DNA of 64,000 nt, from the NCBI GenBank assembly GCA_002342365.1, contig DDPV01000019.1:1-64000 (forward strand). The letters are read 5' to 3'. The stretch comes from Burkholderiales bacterium UBA2459 (GTDB taxonomy: Bacteria > Pseudomonadota > Gammaproteobacteria > Burkholderiales > Burkholderiaceae_E). The stretch's first letter is position 1; every line of letters starts with the position of its first letter. The notes under the pieces are model-generated. The model was given only the letters and a program-made list of their open reading frames with translations, was not told the origin of the DNA and searched no databases. Positions 27,997 to 35,847 of this stretch are shown here, one piece after another. Made by a program: the position numbers and the translations under genes.

Positions 27997-29158
27997 GCCA
28001 GGCAGCGTAAAGCAGCACCGTCCCGACCAGTGGAATCGCAATCAGATTCAAGAGGCTCCAGCCGTTCAAGAAATGCAAAGCGCCCGACGATAGCGAGGAG
28101 CTCACCATCACGCAAAACACCGCCATATCCATAAAACCCTGGACCTTGTTCTTTTCCGCCGGGCTATACGACTGGGTGAGCAGCGTGGTGCCGCCGGTGT
28201 ACATGAAGTTCCAGCCCACCCCGATCAAGGCCATCGACACAAGAAAGTGGGAGACGCTGGTTCCTGTGAGTGCAATCAGCATCGCCATCAGATTCAAGGC
28301 AACACCGGCCAAGAGCATACGCATCACGCCAAAGCGGCTGATCAGCGATCCGGTAACCAAGCCCGGTGCGAACATTCCGATCACGTGCCATTCCAGCACC
28401 AGCGTGGTTGATGGCCAGCTGTGGCCGCAAATCTCCATGGCAAGCGGGGTGGCAACCATTAATAGATTCATCACGCCATAGCCAATCGAAGCGCTGAGAA
28501 TCGCCAGCACCACAGCCGGCTGCCGCAACACCACAGCCAGCGGCCTGATCTCGCTGCCAGCCTGTTCGGCGGCCAACTTGGTTTCAGGCAAACGCAATAA
28601 AAATGAGAGCACAAATGACAGGACTGCAAAGCCTGCCAGACTCAAATACGAACCCGCGAAAGCCGTGTCAAGCGCCGAACGCGACCAGTTCGCAAGCTCC
28701 GGGCCGAGCACACCCCCCACAATACCGCCGGTGAGCACCAGCGAAATCGCCTTGGCCTTGAAACCCGGATCCTTGGCCTCGGCAAGGTCGGCGGCAGCAA
28801 AGCGGTAGCTTTGCGCAAAGGCGTTATAAAGCCCACACACAAAGGTCCCTAAGCAAAGCAGCCAGAGGTTTGCCTTGCTGACCGCATACCAGGTGATCAC
28901 CGCGCCCAGCACCGCCACCAGCGAGCCCAATGCATAGCCCGACGCCCGACCAAAACGCCGCATGAATAGCGCAGCGGGCATCGCCCACACCGCGCCGCCG
29001 AGCACATAGCCGGTGACCGGCAGCGTTGCCATCCACTTCTCGCTTGCAAGTTGATAGCCTGCAAGACCGTTGACCGCAACCAGTGTGACGTTATTGGTCA
29101 ACAAGAGCGCTTGGAGCGTGGCCAGCAAGCCCAATTGGAAACGCAAACTTTGGATCAT
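27962..29158 (-). CDS. Major facilitator superfamily transporter
   Basis: The 398-aa membrane protein has about 12 hydrophobic segments in two halves, separated by the LLRLPETKLAAEQAGSE loop. The loop between helices 2 and 3, FMRRFGRASGYALGS, corresponds to the MFS motif A position, and LISRFGVMRML to its repeat. It resembles uncharacterised proteobacterial MFS permeases; the substrate is not deducible. The gene is convergent with glnE, overlapping its last 35 bp, and divergent from ilvE across a 278-bp region. Confidence 0.85.
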   Translation of the reverse strand: MIQSLRFQLGLLATLQALLLTNNVTLVAVNGLAGYQLASEKWMATLPVTGYVLGGAVWAMPAALFMRRFGRASGYALGSLVAVLGAVITWYAVSKANLWLLCLGTFVCGLYNAFAQSYRFAAADLAEAKDPGFKAKAISLVLTGGIVGGVLGPELANWSRSALDTAFAGSYLSLAGFAVLSFVLSFLLRLPETKLAAEQAGSEIRPLAVVLRQPAVVLAILSASIGYGVMNLLMVATPLAMEICGHSWPSTTLVLEWHVIGMFAPGLVTGSLISRFGVMRMLLAGVALNLMAMLIALTGTSVSHFLVSMALIGVGWNFMYTGGTTLLTQSYSPAEKNKVQGFMDMAVFCVMVSSSLSSGALHFLNGWSLLNLIAIPLVGTVLLYAAWLSFQKAPPKAA

Positions 29159-29356
29159 CAGAAGACGGATTCGCTACGAGTTGGTCGGATTTGGCGCGCC
29201 TTGGTCAAAGGCGATGCGGCTTGGGCGGGACAGGAAGGGCAAGGCAAAGCCTGAATCTTGGGTCATGGTACTTGAATCCGACAAAGGGCTCGCCTTGCGC
29301 ATTCGCTAGAATGTTCCGACTCGCTGGCGCTGTGGGCTTTCATCGTTTAATACCGC

Positions 29357-29402
29357 AAGCTGCGGGCTAAGCCAAAGCGCACCTTCAGCGAGCCCGCAGC
29401 TT
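29357..29402 (+). promoter_or_regulatory. Perfect 12-bp inverted repeat in the ilvE leader
   Basis: AAGCTGCGGGCT (29357-29368) is exactly complementary to AGCCCGCAGCTT (29391-29402), with a 22-nt loop. It ends 34 bp before the ilvE ATG. No T-run follows, so it is not a standard intrinsic terminator on the + strand. A short reading frame of 19 codons (ATG 29311, stop 29368-29370) ends on the first arm but is poor in branched-chain codons. Treat as a candidate leader structure. Confidence 0.6.
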
Positions 29403-29436
29403 CGATTCATGTGTTGTCTTTAAAGGAGTAAACGCC

Positions 29437-30357
29437 ATGTCAATGGCCGACCGCGATGGCTTGATCTGGTTCGACGGGAAGATGGTCGACTGGCGAAACG
29501 CCAACATCCATGTGCTCACCCATTCGCTGCACTATGGCATGGGCGTGTTTGAGGGCGTCCGCGCCTACAACAGCGTCAAGGGAACCGCAATTTTTCGCTT
29601 GCACGAGCACACCAGGCGGTTGTTCAACTCGGCCAAAATTTTTCAGATGGAAATTCCTTTCAGCCCGGATGTGTTGATCGATGCGCAACGCGCTGTCGTG
29701 CGCGAGAATCAGCTTGAATCCTGCTACCTGCGACCGATTGTCTGGATCGGCTCGGAAAAACTGGGGGTTTCCAAGCTCGGCAACAGCATCCACGTGGCGG
29801 TTGCGGCCTGGCCCTGGGGCGCTTATCTGGGCGAAGACGGCCTGGCAAAAGGCATACGGGTGAAGACCTCCTCCTACACCCGACACCATGTCAACAGCTC
29901 AATGGTGCGCGCAAAAGCAAGCGGCTACTACGTCAATTCGATTCTCGCCAACGCCGAAGTCACCGCCAACGGCTACGACGAGGCCTTGCTGCTCGATACC
30001 GAGGGCTACGTTTCAGAAGGTGCAGGCGAGAATGTCTTTATGGTTCGGGACGGCGCCCTCTACACACCCGATCTTGCCTCTTGTCTGGACGGCATCACCC
30101 GCAACGCGGTCATCACCATCGCTGAGGATTTAGGTCTCGTGGTGAAAGAAAAGCGCATCACCCGCGATGAAATGTATTGCGCAGACGAACTTTTTTTTAC
30201 CGGAACCGCTGCTGAGGTCACGCCGATTCGCGAACTCGACGATCGTTGCATCGGCACAGGAACGCGCGGCCCGATCACCGAGCGCTTGCAGTCGCTCTTT
30301 TTCGATGCGGTCAACGGCCGAGCGGAGCGCTATGCGCACTGGCTGACTTTGGTCTGA
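29437..30357 (+). CDS. ilvE: Branched-chain amino acid aminotransferase IlvE
   Basis: PLP-dependent fold-type IV transaminase for the last step of Leu, Ile and Val synthesis. Length is 306 aa, as in E. coli (309). The PLP lysine is K160 in SSMVRAKASGYYVNS. Other family blocks are LHYGMGVFEGVRAY, YLRPIVWIG, NGYDEALLLDTEGYVSEGAGENVF, SCLDGITRNAVI and ADELFFTGTAAEVTPI. AAGGAG at about 29423-29428 with the ATG at 29437 is a strong start. The upstream leader contains a perfect 12-bp inverted repeat, listed separately. Confidence 0.96.
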   Translation: MSMADRDGLIWFDGKMVDWRNANIHVLTHSLHYGMGVFEGVRAYNSVKGTAIFRLHEHTRRLFNSAKIFQMEIPFSPDVLIDAQRAVVRENQLESCYLRPIVWIGSEKLGVSKLGNSIHVAVAAWPWGAYLGEDGLAKGIRVKTSSYTRHHVNSSMVRAKASGYYVNSILANAEVTANGYDEALLLDTEGYVSEGAGENVFMVRDGALYTPDLASCLDGITRNAVITIAEDLGLVVKEKRITRDEMYCADELFFTGTAAEVTPIRELDDRCIGTGTRGPITERLQSLFFDAVNGRAERYAHWLTLV

Positions 30358-30381
30358 GGCCTTCTGACAGGAATCACGATC

Positions 30382-30597
30382 ATGAGCACCCCACACAGCC
30401 CTCCAAACCCAGCGCTTGTACCCCCAGTGGAGCTGCTGGCCAGCGATCTACCGGGCTTTTGTCCCAATCCGAAAATGAGCTTATGGAATCACCATCCGCG
30501 GGTGTTTCTCGATGTCACCAAGCAGGCGGTGGTGAATTGCCCTTACTGCGGCACTGCCTACAAGCTCAAAGACGGGGAGAAAGTTCACGGCCACTGA
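30382..30597 (+). CDS. CHCC-type zinc-finger domain protein
   Basis: A 71-aa protein with a C-terminal zf-CHCC domain, the fold of the NDUFS6 subunit of complex I. Ligand candidates are C27 (LPGFCPNP), H37 or H38 (WNHHPRVFL), C53 and C56 (NCPYCGTAY). It starts 24 bp after ilvE and ends 16 bp before waaF. Homologues commonly sit between ilvE and waaF in Burkholderiales, which makes it a real gene despite its size. Its cellular role is not established. Confidence 0.88.
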   Translation: MSTPHSPPNPALVPPVELLASDLPGFCPNPKMSLWNHHPRVFLDVTKQAVVNCPYCGTAYKLKDGEKVHGH

Positions 30598-30613
30598 ACG
30601 CGAGCGCTGGCTC

Positions 30614-31624
30614 GTGGTGCCACCCAACTGGGTGGGCGACGCGGTCATGGCCCAGCCTTTGCTCGCACAACTGGCCAGGCGTAGCGAGCTAGCGCGCCTT
30701 GCGGTTCTGGCCGATGGCCTGATTGCCGATGTTTTCCGGGCCATGCCTCAACGCCCCGAGTTGATTCGCTTTCAGGAGCGACACGGTCAATTGCAACTAC
30801 AAGCGCGCACAAGGCTCGCAAGTCAGCTTCGCAAGGAGCGCTTTACCCACGCATTGATCCTGCCGCACTCGATCAAATCTGCGCTGATTCCCTGGCTTGC
30901 AGGGATTCCACAACGGCGAGGTTACCTCGGCGAACATCGCTATGGACTGGTCAATTGCCGACCTGCGAAGAGCGCAGTAAAGATCCGCGACCAAAGCATG
31001 CACGACTATTACCTGGGTTTGAGCCTGTGCTTTTCGCAAGCCGCTCAGGCCACGGCACCGAGCCTTGAAGTGGAGCCGCAGGCGCTATTCGAACAGCAAA
31101 GGCGCTTTGGGTTGAGCGCTTACTGGGTGTTTGCACCAGGGGCCGAGTTTGGGCCCTCAAAACAATGGCCGCTTGCCCACTGGCAGTCTCTGGCTAGCCT
31201 GTTGCCGCAGGATCAGGTCATCGCGATTTTGGGCGGCGCGCGCGATCAGCCATTCGGTCTGGCGATCACGCAGAGCGCCAGACCCGGCCAAACCATTGTC
31301 AATTTATGCGGCCAAACCAGCATGGCTCAGGCGATTGCGCTGATTGCCGGCGCCCAGGTCGTCGTTTCCAACGATTCAGGGCTGATGCATGTGGCAGCTG
31401 CCCTTCAAAGGCCGCAGCTTGCGGTGTTCGGTTCCACCGACCCCAAACATTCAGGTCCGAACAATCCGCAGGCGCTGGTGCATTGGCTCAAGCTTGCCTG
31501 CTCGCCCTGCTTTCAGCGCCAGTGTCCGCTTGGCCATTACCGTTGTTTGCACGACATTCACCCCGAGGCGCTTGCTCGGGATTTGAAGGGCCTTGCGCAG
31601 AAGCCTCTTATGCTTGAATCATGA
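30614..31624 (+). CDS. waaF: Lipopolysaccharide heptosyltransferase II
   Basis: GT9-family enzyme that adds the second heptose to the LPS inner core. It is 336 aa from a GTG at 30614, giving MVPPNWVGDAVMAQPLLAQL. Homologues start three or four residues earlier with a hydrophobic strand, and the frame is open back to 30536 without ATG or GTG, so the true start could be slightly upstream. Family features are FAPGAEFGPSKQWPLAHW, NLCGQTSMAQAIALIAGA, VSNDSGLMHVAAALQ and FGSTDPKHSGP; the C-terminal CSPCFQRQCPLGHYRCL is typical of WaaF. Its stop overlaps the next ATG by 4 bp. Confidence 0.93.
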   Translation: MVPPNWVGDAVMAQPLLAQLARRSELARLAVLADGLIADVFRAMPQRPELIRFQERHGQLQLQARTRLASQLRKERFTHALILPHSIKSALIPWLAGIPQRRGYLGEHRYGLVNCRPAKSAVKIRDQSMHDYYLGLSLCFSQAAQATAPSLEVEPQALFEQQRRFGLSAYWVFAPGAEFGPSKQWPLAHWQSLASLLPQDQVIAILGGARDQPFGLAITQSARPGQTIVNLCGQTSMAQAIALIAGAQVVVSNDSGLMHVAAALQRPQLAVFGSTDPKHSGPNNPQALVHWLKLACSPCFQRQCPLGHYRCLHDIHPEALARDLKGLAQKPLMLES

Positions 31625-32070
31625 GAAACAAGCCGCCACCTTTTCGCTACGACAGCAGCCTTGCAGCCGAAGACGCGATTTACGAGGCGCTTGCCCATGG
31701 CGACCTCGAAGCCTTGATGGCGCTTTGGAGCGACGAAGAAGACAGCGTTTGTATCCATCCTTCGGGGCCGCGTTTGCTGGGTCTTGAAGCCATCAGGCAG
31801 TCCTGGGCGATCATCCTCGCGCAAGGCAGCCTTGTGGTTGATCGATCGCATATCCAAGTGATTGCAGCCGGCACGATGGCTGTCCACAATCTGATCGAAA
31901 GCATCCAGGTGCTTGAAGCTGGACGGGCGCGCGTGTATCAAATGGCCTGTACCAATGTTTATATGCATGGCAGCCGCGGCTGGCGCATGGTCTTGCACCA
32001 TGCCGCAGCGCTTCAGAGCGATGCGAATCAGGGGTCTGAACCCGCGCCAACAGCACGTGTCTTGCACTGA
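31621..32070 (+). CDS. SnoaL-like / nuclear transport factor 2-fold protein
   Basis: Small cytoplasmic protein of 149 aa with the NTF2-like pattern: an N-terminal helix (AEDAIYEALAHGDLEALMALWSD), then CIHPSGPRLLGLEAIRQSW, and beta strands ending GSRGWRMVLHHAA. It overlaps the waaF stop by 4 bp, suggesting co-translation. No catalytic residues can be assigned. Homologues in Burkholderiales are annotated as nuclear transport factor 2 or DUF4440 proteins. Function unknown. Confidence 0.82.
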   Translation: MRNKPPPFRYDSSLAAEDAIYEALAHGDLEALMALWSDEEDSVCIHPSGPRLLGLEAIRQSWAIILAQGSLVVDRSHIQVIAAGTMAVHNLIESIQVLEAGRARVYQMACTNVYMHGSRGWRMVLHHAAALQSDANQGSEPAPTARVLH

Positions 32071-33118
32071 TCGAATCCTGCCAGGCCTGCAGCACTATCG
32101 CGCACCCCGGTGGGCGGCCAACGCGCATGTGCAAACCGTGGTCGCATCGCGACTCAGCCACAAGCCCCCGGTCGGCTACCAGCGCGAAATCTGGTTAACC
32201 CCGGACGAGGACCAGATCGCGGTTGATCATGTGCTGCCGACCCCGAGTCAAAGCAGGCATCAGGCTGATGTATTGCAGCCGTCTGATGTATTGATCCCGT
32301 CTGACGCCACCGGGCACGGCAAGGTGCAATTGGTTCTCTTTCATGGCCTTGAAGGCAGCTCGCAAAGCCATTACAGCCTTGCGATGATGCATGCCGCATC
32401 GCGCCTGGGTTGGAAGGCATGCGTGGTGCACTTTCGCGGCTGTGGCGGATTGCCCAACCGACAACCGCGCGCCTACCACTCCGGTGACAGCGCTGAAATC
32501 GACTGGGTCTTGCGGCGCCTGCGCAGCACGCATAGGGGTTTTCTTTTCGTGGTGGGTATTTCGCTCGGCGCCAATGCGTTGCTCAAGTGGCTTGGCGAGC
32601 AAGGTGAGGCTGCCAATCGGGTGATCGATGCTGCGGCAGGCGTGTGCGCACCGCAGGATTTGCGCGCCGGCGCCTATGCGCTAGCGCGTGGCATGAACCT
32701 GATGTATATGCGTTATTTTTTGAATAGCTTAATCCCCCATGCGCTGCGAAGGCTCGAAAGCTTCCCCGGTCTTTACGACCGCGACAGCGTGCTTCAATCG
32801 AAAACCTTTATTGAATTTGATGAATATGTCACTGCACCCTTGCACGGCTTTCAAAGCGCAGAGCACTACTGGGCAAGCAGCTCTTGCGGCCCTTGGCTTG
32901 CAGCCATTCGCACCCCCTGCCTGATACTCAACCCTTTAAACGATCCCTTTGTTCCGGCAACATCGCTTCGGGCTGCAGCAGGCCTTCATCGGCATGTGAA
33001 GCTTGCCTACCCGCGCGACGGCGGCCATGTGGGCTTTATCCGAGGCGCCTTGCCCGCGGCTATCGACTGGATGCCTCAGCAGCTTTGCGCATGGTTTACG
33101 GAGACAGTCTATGGATGA
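32021..33118 (+). CDS. YheT-type alpha/beta-fold hydrolase
   Basis: Serine hydrolase of the UPF0017/YheT group. Motifs are VLFHGLEGSSQSHYS, VVHFRGCGGLPNR, AYHSGDSAEIDWVLRRL, the nucleophile elbow VGISLGANALLKWLGE, LNDPFVPATSL (Asp) and RDGGHVGFI (His), so the triad is complete. Start is ambiguous: ATG at 32021 (365 aa, overlapping the SnoaL-like gene by 50 bp) or GTG at 32057; both are upstream of the conserved RAPRWAANAHVQT. A two-unit 18-bp tandem repeat at 32267-32302 lengthens the segment before the core fold. The natural substrate is unknown. Confidence 0.9.
   Translation: MRIRGLNPRQQHVSCTDRILPGLQHYRAPRWAANAHVQTVVASRLSHKPPVGYQREIWLTPDEDQIAVDHVLPTPSQSRHQADVLQPSDVLIPSDATGHGKVQLVLFHGLEGSSQSHYSLAMMHAASRLGWKACVVHFRGCGGLPNRQPRAYHSGDSAEIDWVLRRLRSTHRGFLFVVGISLGANALLKWLGEQGEAANRVIDAAAGVCAPQDLRAGAYALARGMNLMYMRYFLNSLIPHALRRLESFPGLYDRDSVLQSKTFIEFDEYVTAPLHGFQSAEHYWASSSCGPWLAAIRTPCLILNPLNDPFVPATSLRAAAGLHRHVKLAYPRDGGHVGFIRGALPAAIDWMPQQLCAWFTETVYG
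32267..32302 (+). repeat. Tandem repeat, 2 x 18 bp, inside the YheT-type hydrolase gene
   Basis: GATGTATTGCAGCCGTCT (32267-32284) is followed directly by GATGTATTGATCCCGTCT (32285-32302), then a degenerate third start (GACGCC). Each unit encodes six residues (DVLQPS, DVLIPS) just before the core hydrolase fold. Confidence 0.85.
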
Positions 33119-33689
33119 GGCGGTGCTAAAAGCGATGGCGCGGTGGCCCGATGTCCCTGCGGTTTTTGGCTGGTTGCTGCTTGACCCGCGAGGAGGCTGG
33201 CGCTTGGTGCAACGCGATGCGCCAAACTTTGATCCGATCGTGCACAAGCGCGGTGAGCCGATCACAAGTCCATCGATCATCGACTTTATCGGTCGAAACT
33301 ATGCCCGAGACGACAAGGGGCGCTGGTTCTGGCAAAACGGCCCGCAACGGGTCTTTGTGGAGCTCGAAGCGGCCCCGTTGATCTTTCGGGTGCTTGAATC
33401 GGCCAACACGCCAACAAGCAAGCAACTGGTCACCCACACCGGCTACCGGGTTGAGCGGATCAAGGACCCCTGTGTCGACCTGCATGGGCGTTTTTACCTA
33501 GCCACTGAGCACGGCCCCGGCATGATTCACGACCTGGACCTTGCACAGCTCGAGCTTGAAGCGAGCCATGATGATGCGGGCAGCCTGACCTGGCGTTGGC
33601 AAAGCCACAGGCAAGTTCAGACCGCTTACACGGTGCCTTTGATCAAGGAGCCCTCAAGCCACTACGGCTTTGTGTCGCGGCCGCTTTGA
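33111..33689 (+). CDS. Conserved betaproteobacterial protein of unknown function (DUF2946-like)
   Basis: A 192-aa soluble protein with no signal peptide or membrane segment. The N-terminus MDEAVLKAMARWPDVPAVFGWLLLD and the block GRWFWQNGPQRVFVELE are what I recall from betaproteobacterial proteins annotated DUF2946; this is from memory and unchecked. The ATG at 33111 overlaps the hydrolase stop by 8 bp, and the 3' end overlaps the convergent bepA by 28 bp. Position after a YheT hydrolase and before a BepA-type protease recurs in Burkholderiales. I cannot assign a function. Confidence 0.8.
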   Translation: MDEAVLKAMARWPDVPAVFGWLLLDPRGGWRLVQRDAPNFDPIVHKRGEPITSPSIIDFIGRNYARDDKGRWFWQNGPQRVFVELEAAPLIFRVLESANTPTSKQLVTHTGYRVERIKDPCVDLHGRFYLATEHGPGMIHDLDLAQLELEASHDDAGSLTWRWQSHRQVQTAYTVPLIKEPSSHYGFVSRPL

Positions 33690-35317
33690 GGGCCCATGGC
33701 TGCGCGTTCGCTGCGCCAGCGTTGCATCGCTTCACGCAGTCGTGCGTCGATGGTCGATGCGTGATAAAAATCAGCGTCCTTTGCCGATTGGGCAAGCTTT
33801 AACTGCTCAATCGATGCAGCAAGCGCACCTTGCAACCAGAACACCTCGGCCCTGGCACGGTGAGTCAAAGCTCGCTCGCCTTGAGCAGCGTAAATCTTGC
33901 TCAACAAATCCCAGGCGCGCAGATCATCCTGGCGATCGGCAAGCAAGGACTCAGCCCAACGCCGCGCTTCGGCCAGACGCTGAGCCCGCAGCAGCAGTTC
34001 GGCGTGTGCAAGCACAAGCCGCGGCTGCCGCGCAAAAGCTTGCAGCGCAGCCTCGCTGCGCTCAATAGCCTCCTGCATCCTGCCCTGACCGGCCAGGGCC
34101 TGGATTTGCACACGCTCAAGCGCCGAAGCCGCCGAATCCTTGTCCACACCCTCTTGCTGCAACAGTTCAGCAGCGACTTGCGCTGCATCATAAGCCTCAG
34201 CCCAGCGCAGCTGTGCCTGGCGCACGCTAGCCAGTCCAAACCATGCTGCAGCCCTATCGAGTGTGCTTTGTTCTTTGATCTGAGATTCAAAACGTTCTGC
34301 TTGACGACGCAATCCATCCACACTCGGATCGATCAAGGCTTGCATGCGGGCGCGGATCAAGCGAAAACCCAAGGCGTCGGGCCACTGTCGATAGCGCTCC
34401 TCGCGAATTCTCGCCTGCATATCCGACATACGCTCGGTGGTCAGCGGGTGGGTGCGCAAATAAGCCGGGGCTGCCGACTCATAGACCCGCGAGGCGCGCT
34501 GAATCCGGCCAAAAAAGCTCACCATGCCCTGCGGGTCAAAACCCGCCCGGGTGAGCGTATCAAATCCGATGCGATCCGCTTCGCGTTCGGCATCGCGCGA
34601 AAACGAAAGCATCTGGTCCTGAGCCATTTGCTGACCCAGGGCGATCAAGCCCGGTGTGGCCTGCGGATTGGAGCGGGCAGCCAGCGCGGCCAGCACCAGC
34701 CCCACCATTTGCGCAATGCCTGCATCACGACTTTTTCCGAGCATCCTGGCGATATGCCGTTGCGTGACATGGCCGATCTCGTGGGCAAGCACGCCAGCAA
34801 GCTCCGACTCGCTTTCGGCTGCCGCAATCAACCCGGAGTGCACACCGATAAAGCCGCCGGGCAAGGCAAAAGCATTAAGACTGGCATCGCGCACTAAAAA
34901 GAACTCAAACTCCTGGCCGCTTTTTGAAGCATCGACAAGCCGCCTTCCAAGGGATTGAAGATAGGCAAGCACATCGGGATCCTCCTCATCGGCCTGACTG
35001 CGCCGGATGTCGCGCATGATGCTTTCACCCAACTTGCGCTCGGTTGCCGGCGGCAGGCTTTCTGCAGAAGGGTCACCCAGCGCAGGCAAAGCAGAGGGTT
35101 CGGCTCGCGCCGATTTCGCTGACGCGGCAGAAGCCTCACCACGCACCGATTTGGCTAAGGTGGCTGAAGACTCAGCACGCGCCGATTGAACCGCTAGCGC
35201 CGACGCTTCGCCGCTAGCGGTCTGGACCGGGGCCGCTGCGATGGAGGCGGTAAAGGCAAACAACAGCAAGCCGATCGCCGCTGCGCTTGGGTGCTTGCGA
35301 AAATCCCAGATCCTCAT
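33662..35317 (-). CDS. bepA: BepA-type periplasmic M48 metalloprotease with TPR domain
   Basis: Outer-membrane quality-control protease and chaperone that assists or degrades LptD and BAM substrates in E. coli. The 551 aa have a signal peptide (about residues 1-29, cleavage near IAAA-P), an M48 zinc site HEIGH at 179-183 with EREAD at 244-248, and C-terminal TPR-like helices (ALERVQIQALAGQGRMQEAIE onwards). Residues about 37-77 are an inserted 12-residue repeat (GEASALAVQSAR, AESSATLAKSVR, GEASAASAKSAR) encoded by 36-bp units. The ATG at 35317 is only 17 bp from the divergent moaC start. Confidence 0.92.
   Translation of the reverse strand: MRIWDFRKHPSAAAIGLLLFAFTASIAAAPVQTASGEASALAVQSARAESSATLAKSVRGEASAASAKSARAEPSALPALGDPSAESLPPATERKLGESIMRDIRRSQADEEDPDVLAYLQSLGRRLVDASKSGQEFEFFLVRDASLNAFALPGGFIGVHSGLIAAAESESELAGVLAHEIGHVTQRHIARMLGKSRDAGIAQMVGLVLAALAARSNPQATPGLIALGQQMAQDQMLSFSRDAEREADRIGFDTLTRAGFDPQGMVSFFGRIQRASRVYESAAPAYLRTHPLTTERMSDMQARIREERYRQWPDALGFRLIRARMQALIDPSVDGLRRQAERFESQIKEQSTLDRAAAWFGLASVRQAQLRWAEAYDAAQVAAELLQQEGVDKDSAASALERVQIQALAGQGRMQEAIERSEAALQAFARQPRLVLAHAELLLRAQRLAEARRWAESLLADRQDDLRAWDLLSKIYAAQGERALTHRARAEVFWLQGALAASIEQLKLAQSAKDADFYHASTIDARLREAMQRWRSERAAMGPQSGRDTKP
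35094..35213. repeat. Tandem repeat, about 3.3 x 36 bp, in the bepA leader region
   Basis: Degenerate 36-bp units, clearest at 35103-35138, 35139-35174 and 35175-35210 with a partial unit at the low-coordinate side. The shared core is CGCGCCGATT or CGCACCGATT near the start of each unit and GAAGCCTCA, GAAGACTCA or GACGCTTCG at its end. Translated, they give the 12-residue repeats GEASALAVQSAR, AESSATLAKSVR, GEASAASAKSAR and AEPSAL, right after the signal peptide. Confidence 0.82.
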
Positions 35318-35319
35318 CT

Positions 35320-35328
35320 TGCTATGAT
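35320..35328 (+). promoter_or_regulatory. Extended -10 promoter element for moaC
   Basis: TGCTATGAT matches the extended -10 TGnTATAAT at eight of nine positions counting n as a match. No good -35 lies 16-18 bp upstream, as is usual for extended -10 promoters. Transcription would begin about 35334-35336, at the moaC ATG (35335), predicting a leaderless or nearly leaderless mRNA. There is no ribosome-binding site between this element and the ATG. Confidence 0.5.
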
Positions 35329-35334
35329 TGTTGC

Positions 35335-35847
35335 ATGAACAAAGAGTTCCCCACGCAAGGACTTAGCCACTTTGATGCCGCGGGTCGAGCCGTGATGGTT
35401 GATGTCGGAGACAAGCCGATCACAAGCCGAGAGGCAACCGCGGCGGGCCGCATCAGCATGTTGCCCAGCACACGTCAGCAGGTGAAGGCCGGTGAGACCG
35501 GCAAAGGCGATGTGCTGGCGGTAGCCAGGATTGCAGGCATCATGGCGGCAAAGCGCACCGCCGAACTGATCCCGCTTTGTCATCCCCTGAGCCTGAGCAA
35601 GGTCAGCATCGAATGGCACTGGATTCAACACGATGCGATCGGCTGCGAAGCCTTTGTGCGCTGCGAAGGGCGCACCGGGGTTGAGATGGAGGCCCTGACC
35701 GCGGTACAGATTGCGCTTCTGACCGTTTACGATATGTGCAAAGCGGTCGACCGCGGCATGGTGATTGACGCGGTGCAACTGATCGAAAAACGAGGGGGTC
35801 GCAGCGGACACTGGATTGCCGCCGATCCCCAACGGGTGTTTCGTTGA
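35335..35847 (+). CDS. moaC: Cyclic pyranopterin monophosphate synthase MoaC
   Basis: Molybdenum-cofactor synthesis: forms cyclic pyranopterin monophosphate from the MoaA product. It is 170 aa, with LSHFDAAGRAVMVDV, ARIAGIMAAKRTAELIPLCHPL, EMEALTAVQIALLTVYDMCKA and the active-site C-terminus LIEKRGGRSGHW. The ATG at 35335 gives the canonical start; an upstream frame to 35287 enters bepA and is rejected. There is no ribosome-binding site, and an extended -10 ends seven bases before the ATG. The stop overlaps the TTG of the next gene (TTGA). Confidence 0.96.
   Translation: MNKEFPTQGLSHFDAAGRAVMVDVGDKPITSREATAAGRISMLPSTRQQVKAGETGKGDVLAVARIAGIMAAKRTAELIPLCHPLSLSKVSIEWHWIQHDAIGCEAFVRCEGRTGVEMEALTAVQIALLTVYDMCKAVDRGMVIDAVQLIEKRGGRSGHWIAADPQRVFR

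Noticed and set aside
29311..29370. 19-codon ilvE leader peptide
   Set aside because: Lacks runs of Leu, Ile or Val codons, and its ATG overlaps the only TAGAAT that could be a -10, so it may not even be transcribed.
33830..34897. Long open frame (355 aa) on the + strand opposite bepA
   Set aside because: It is the antisense shadow of a strongly supported M48 protease gene; the translation is basic, low in membrane or domain patterns, and matches no family.
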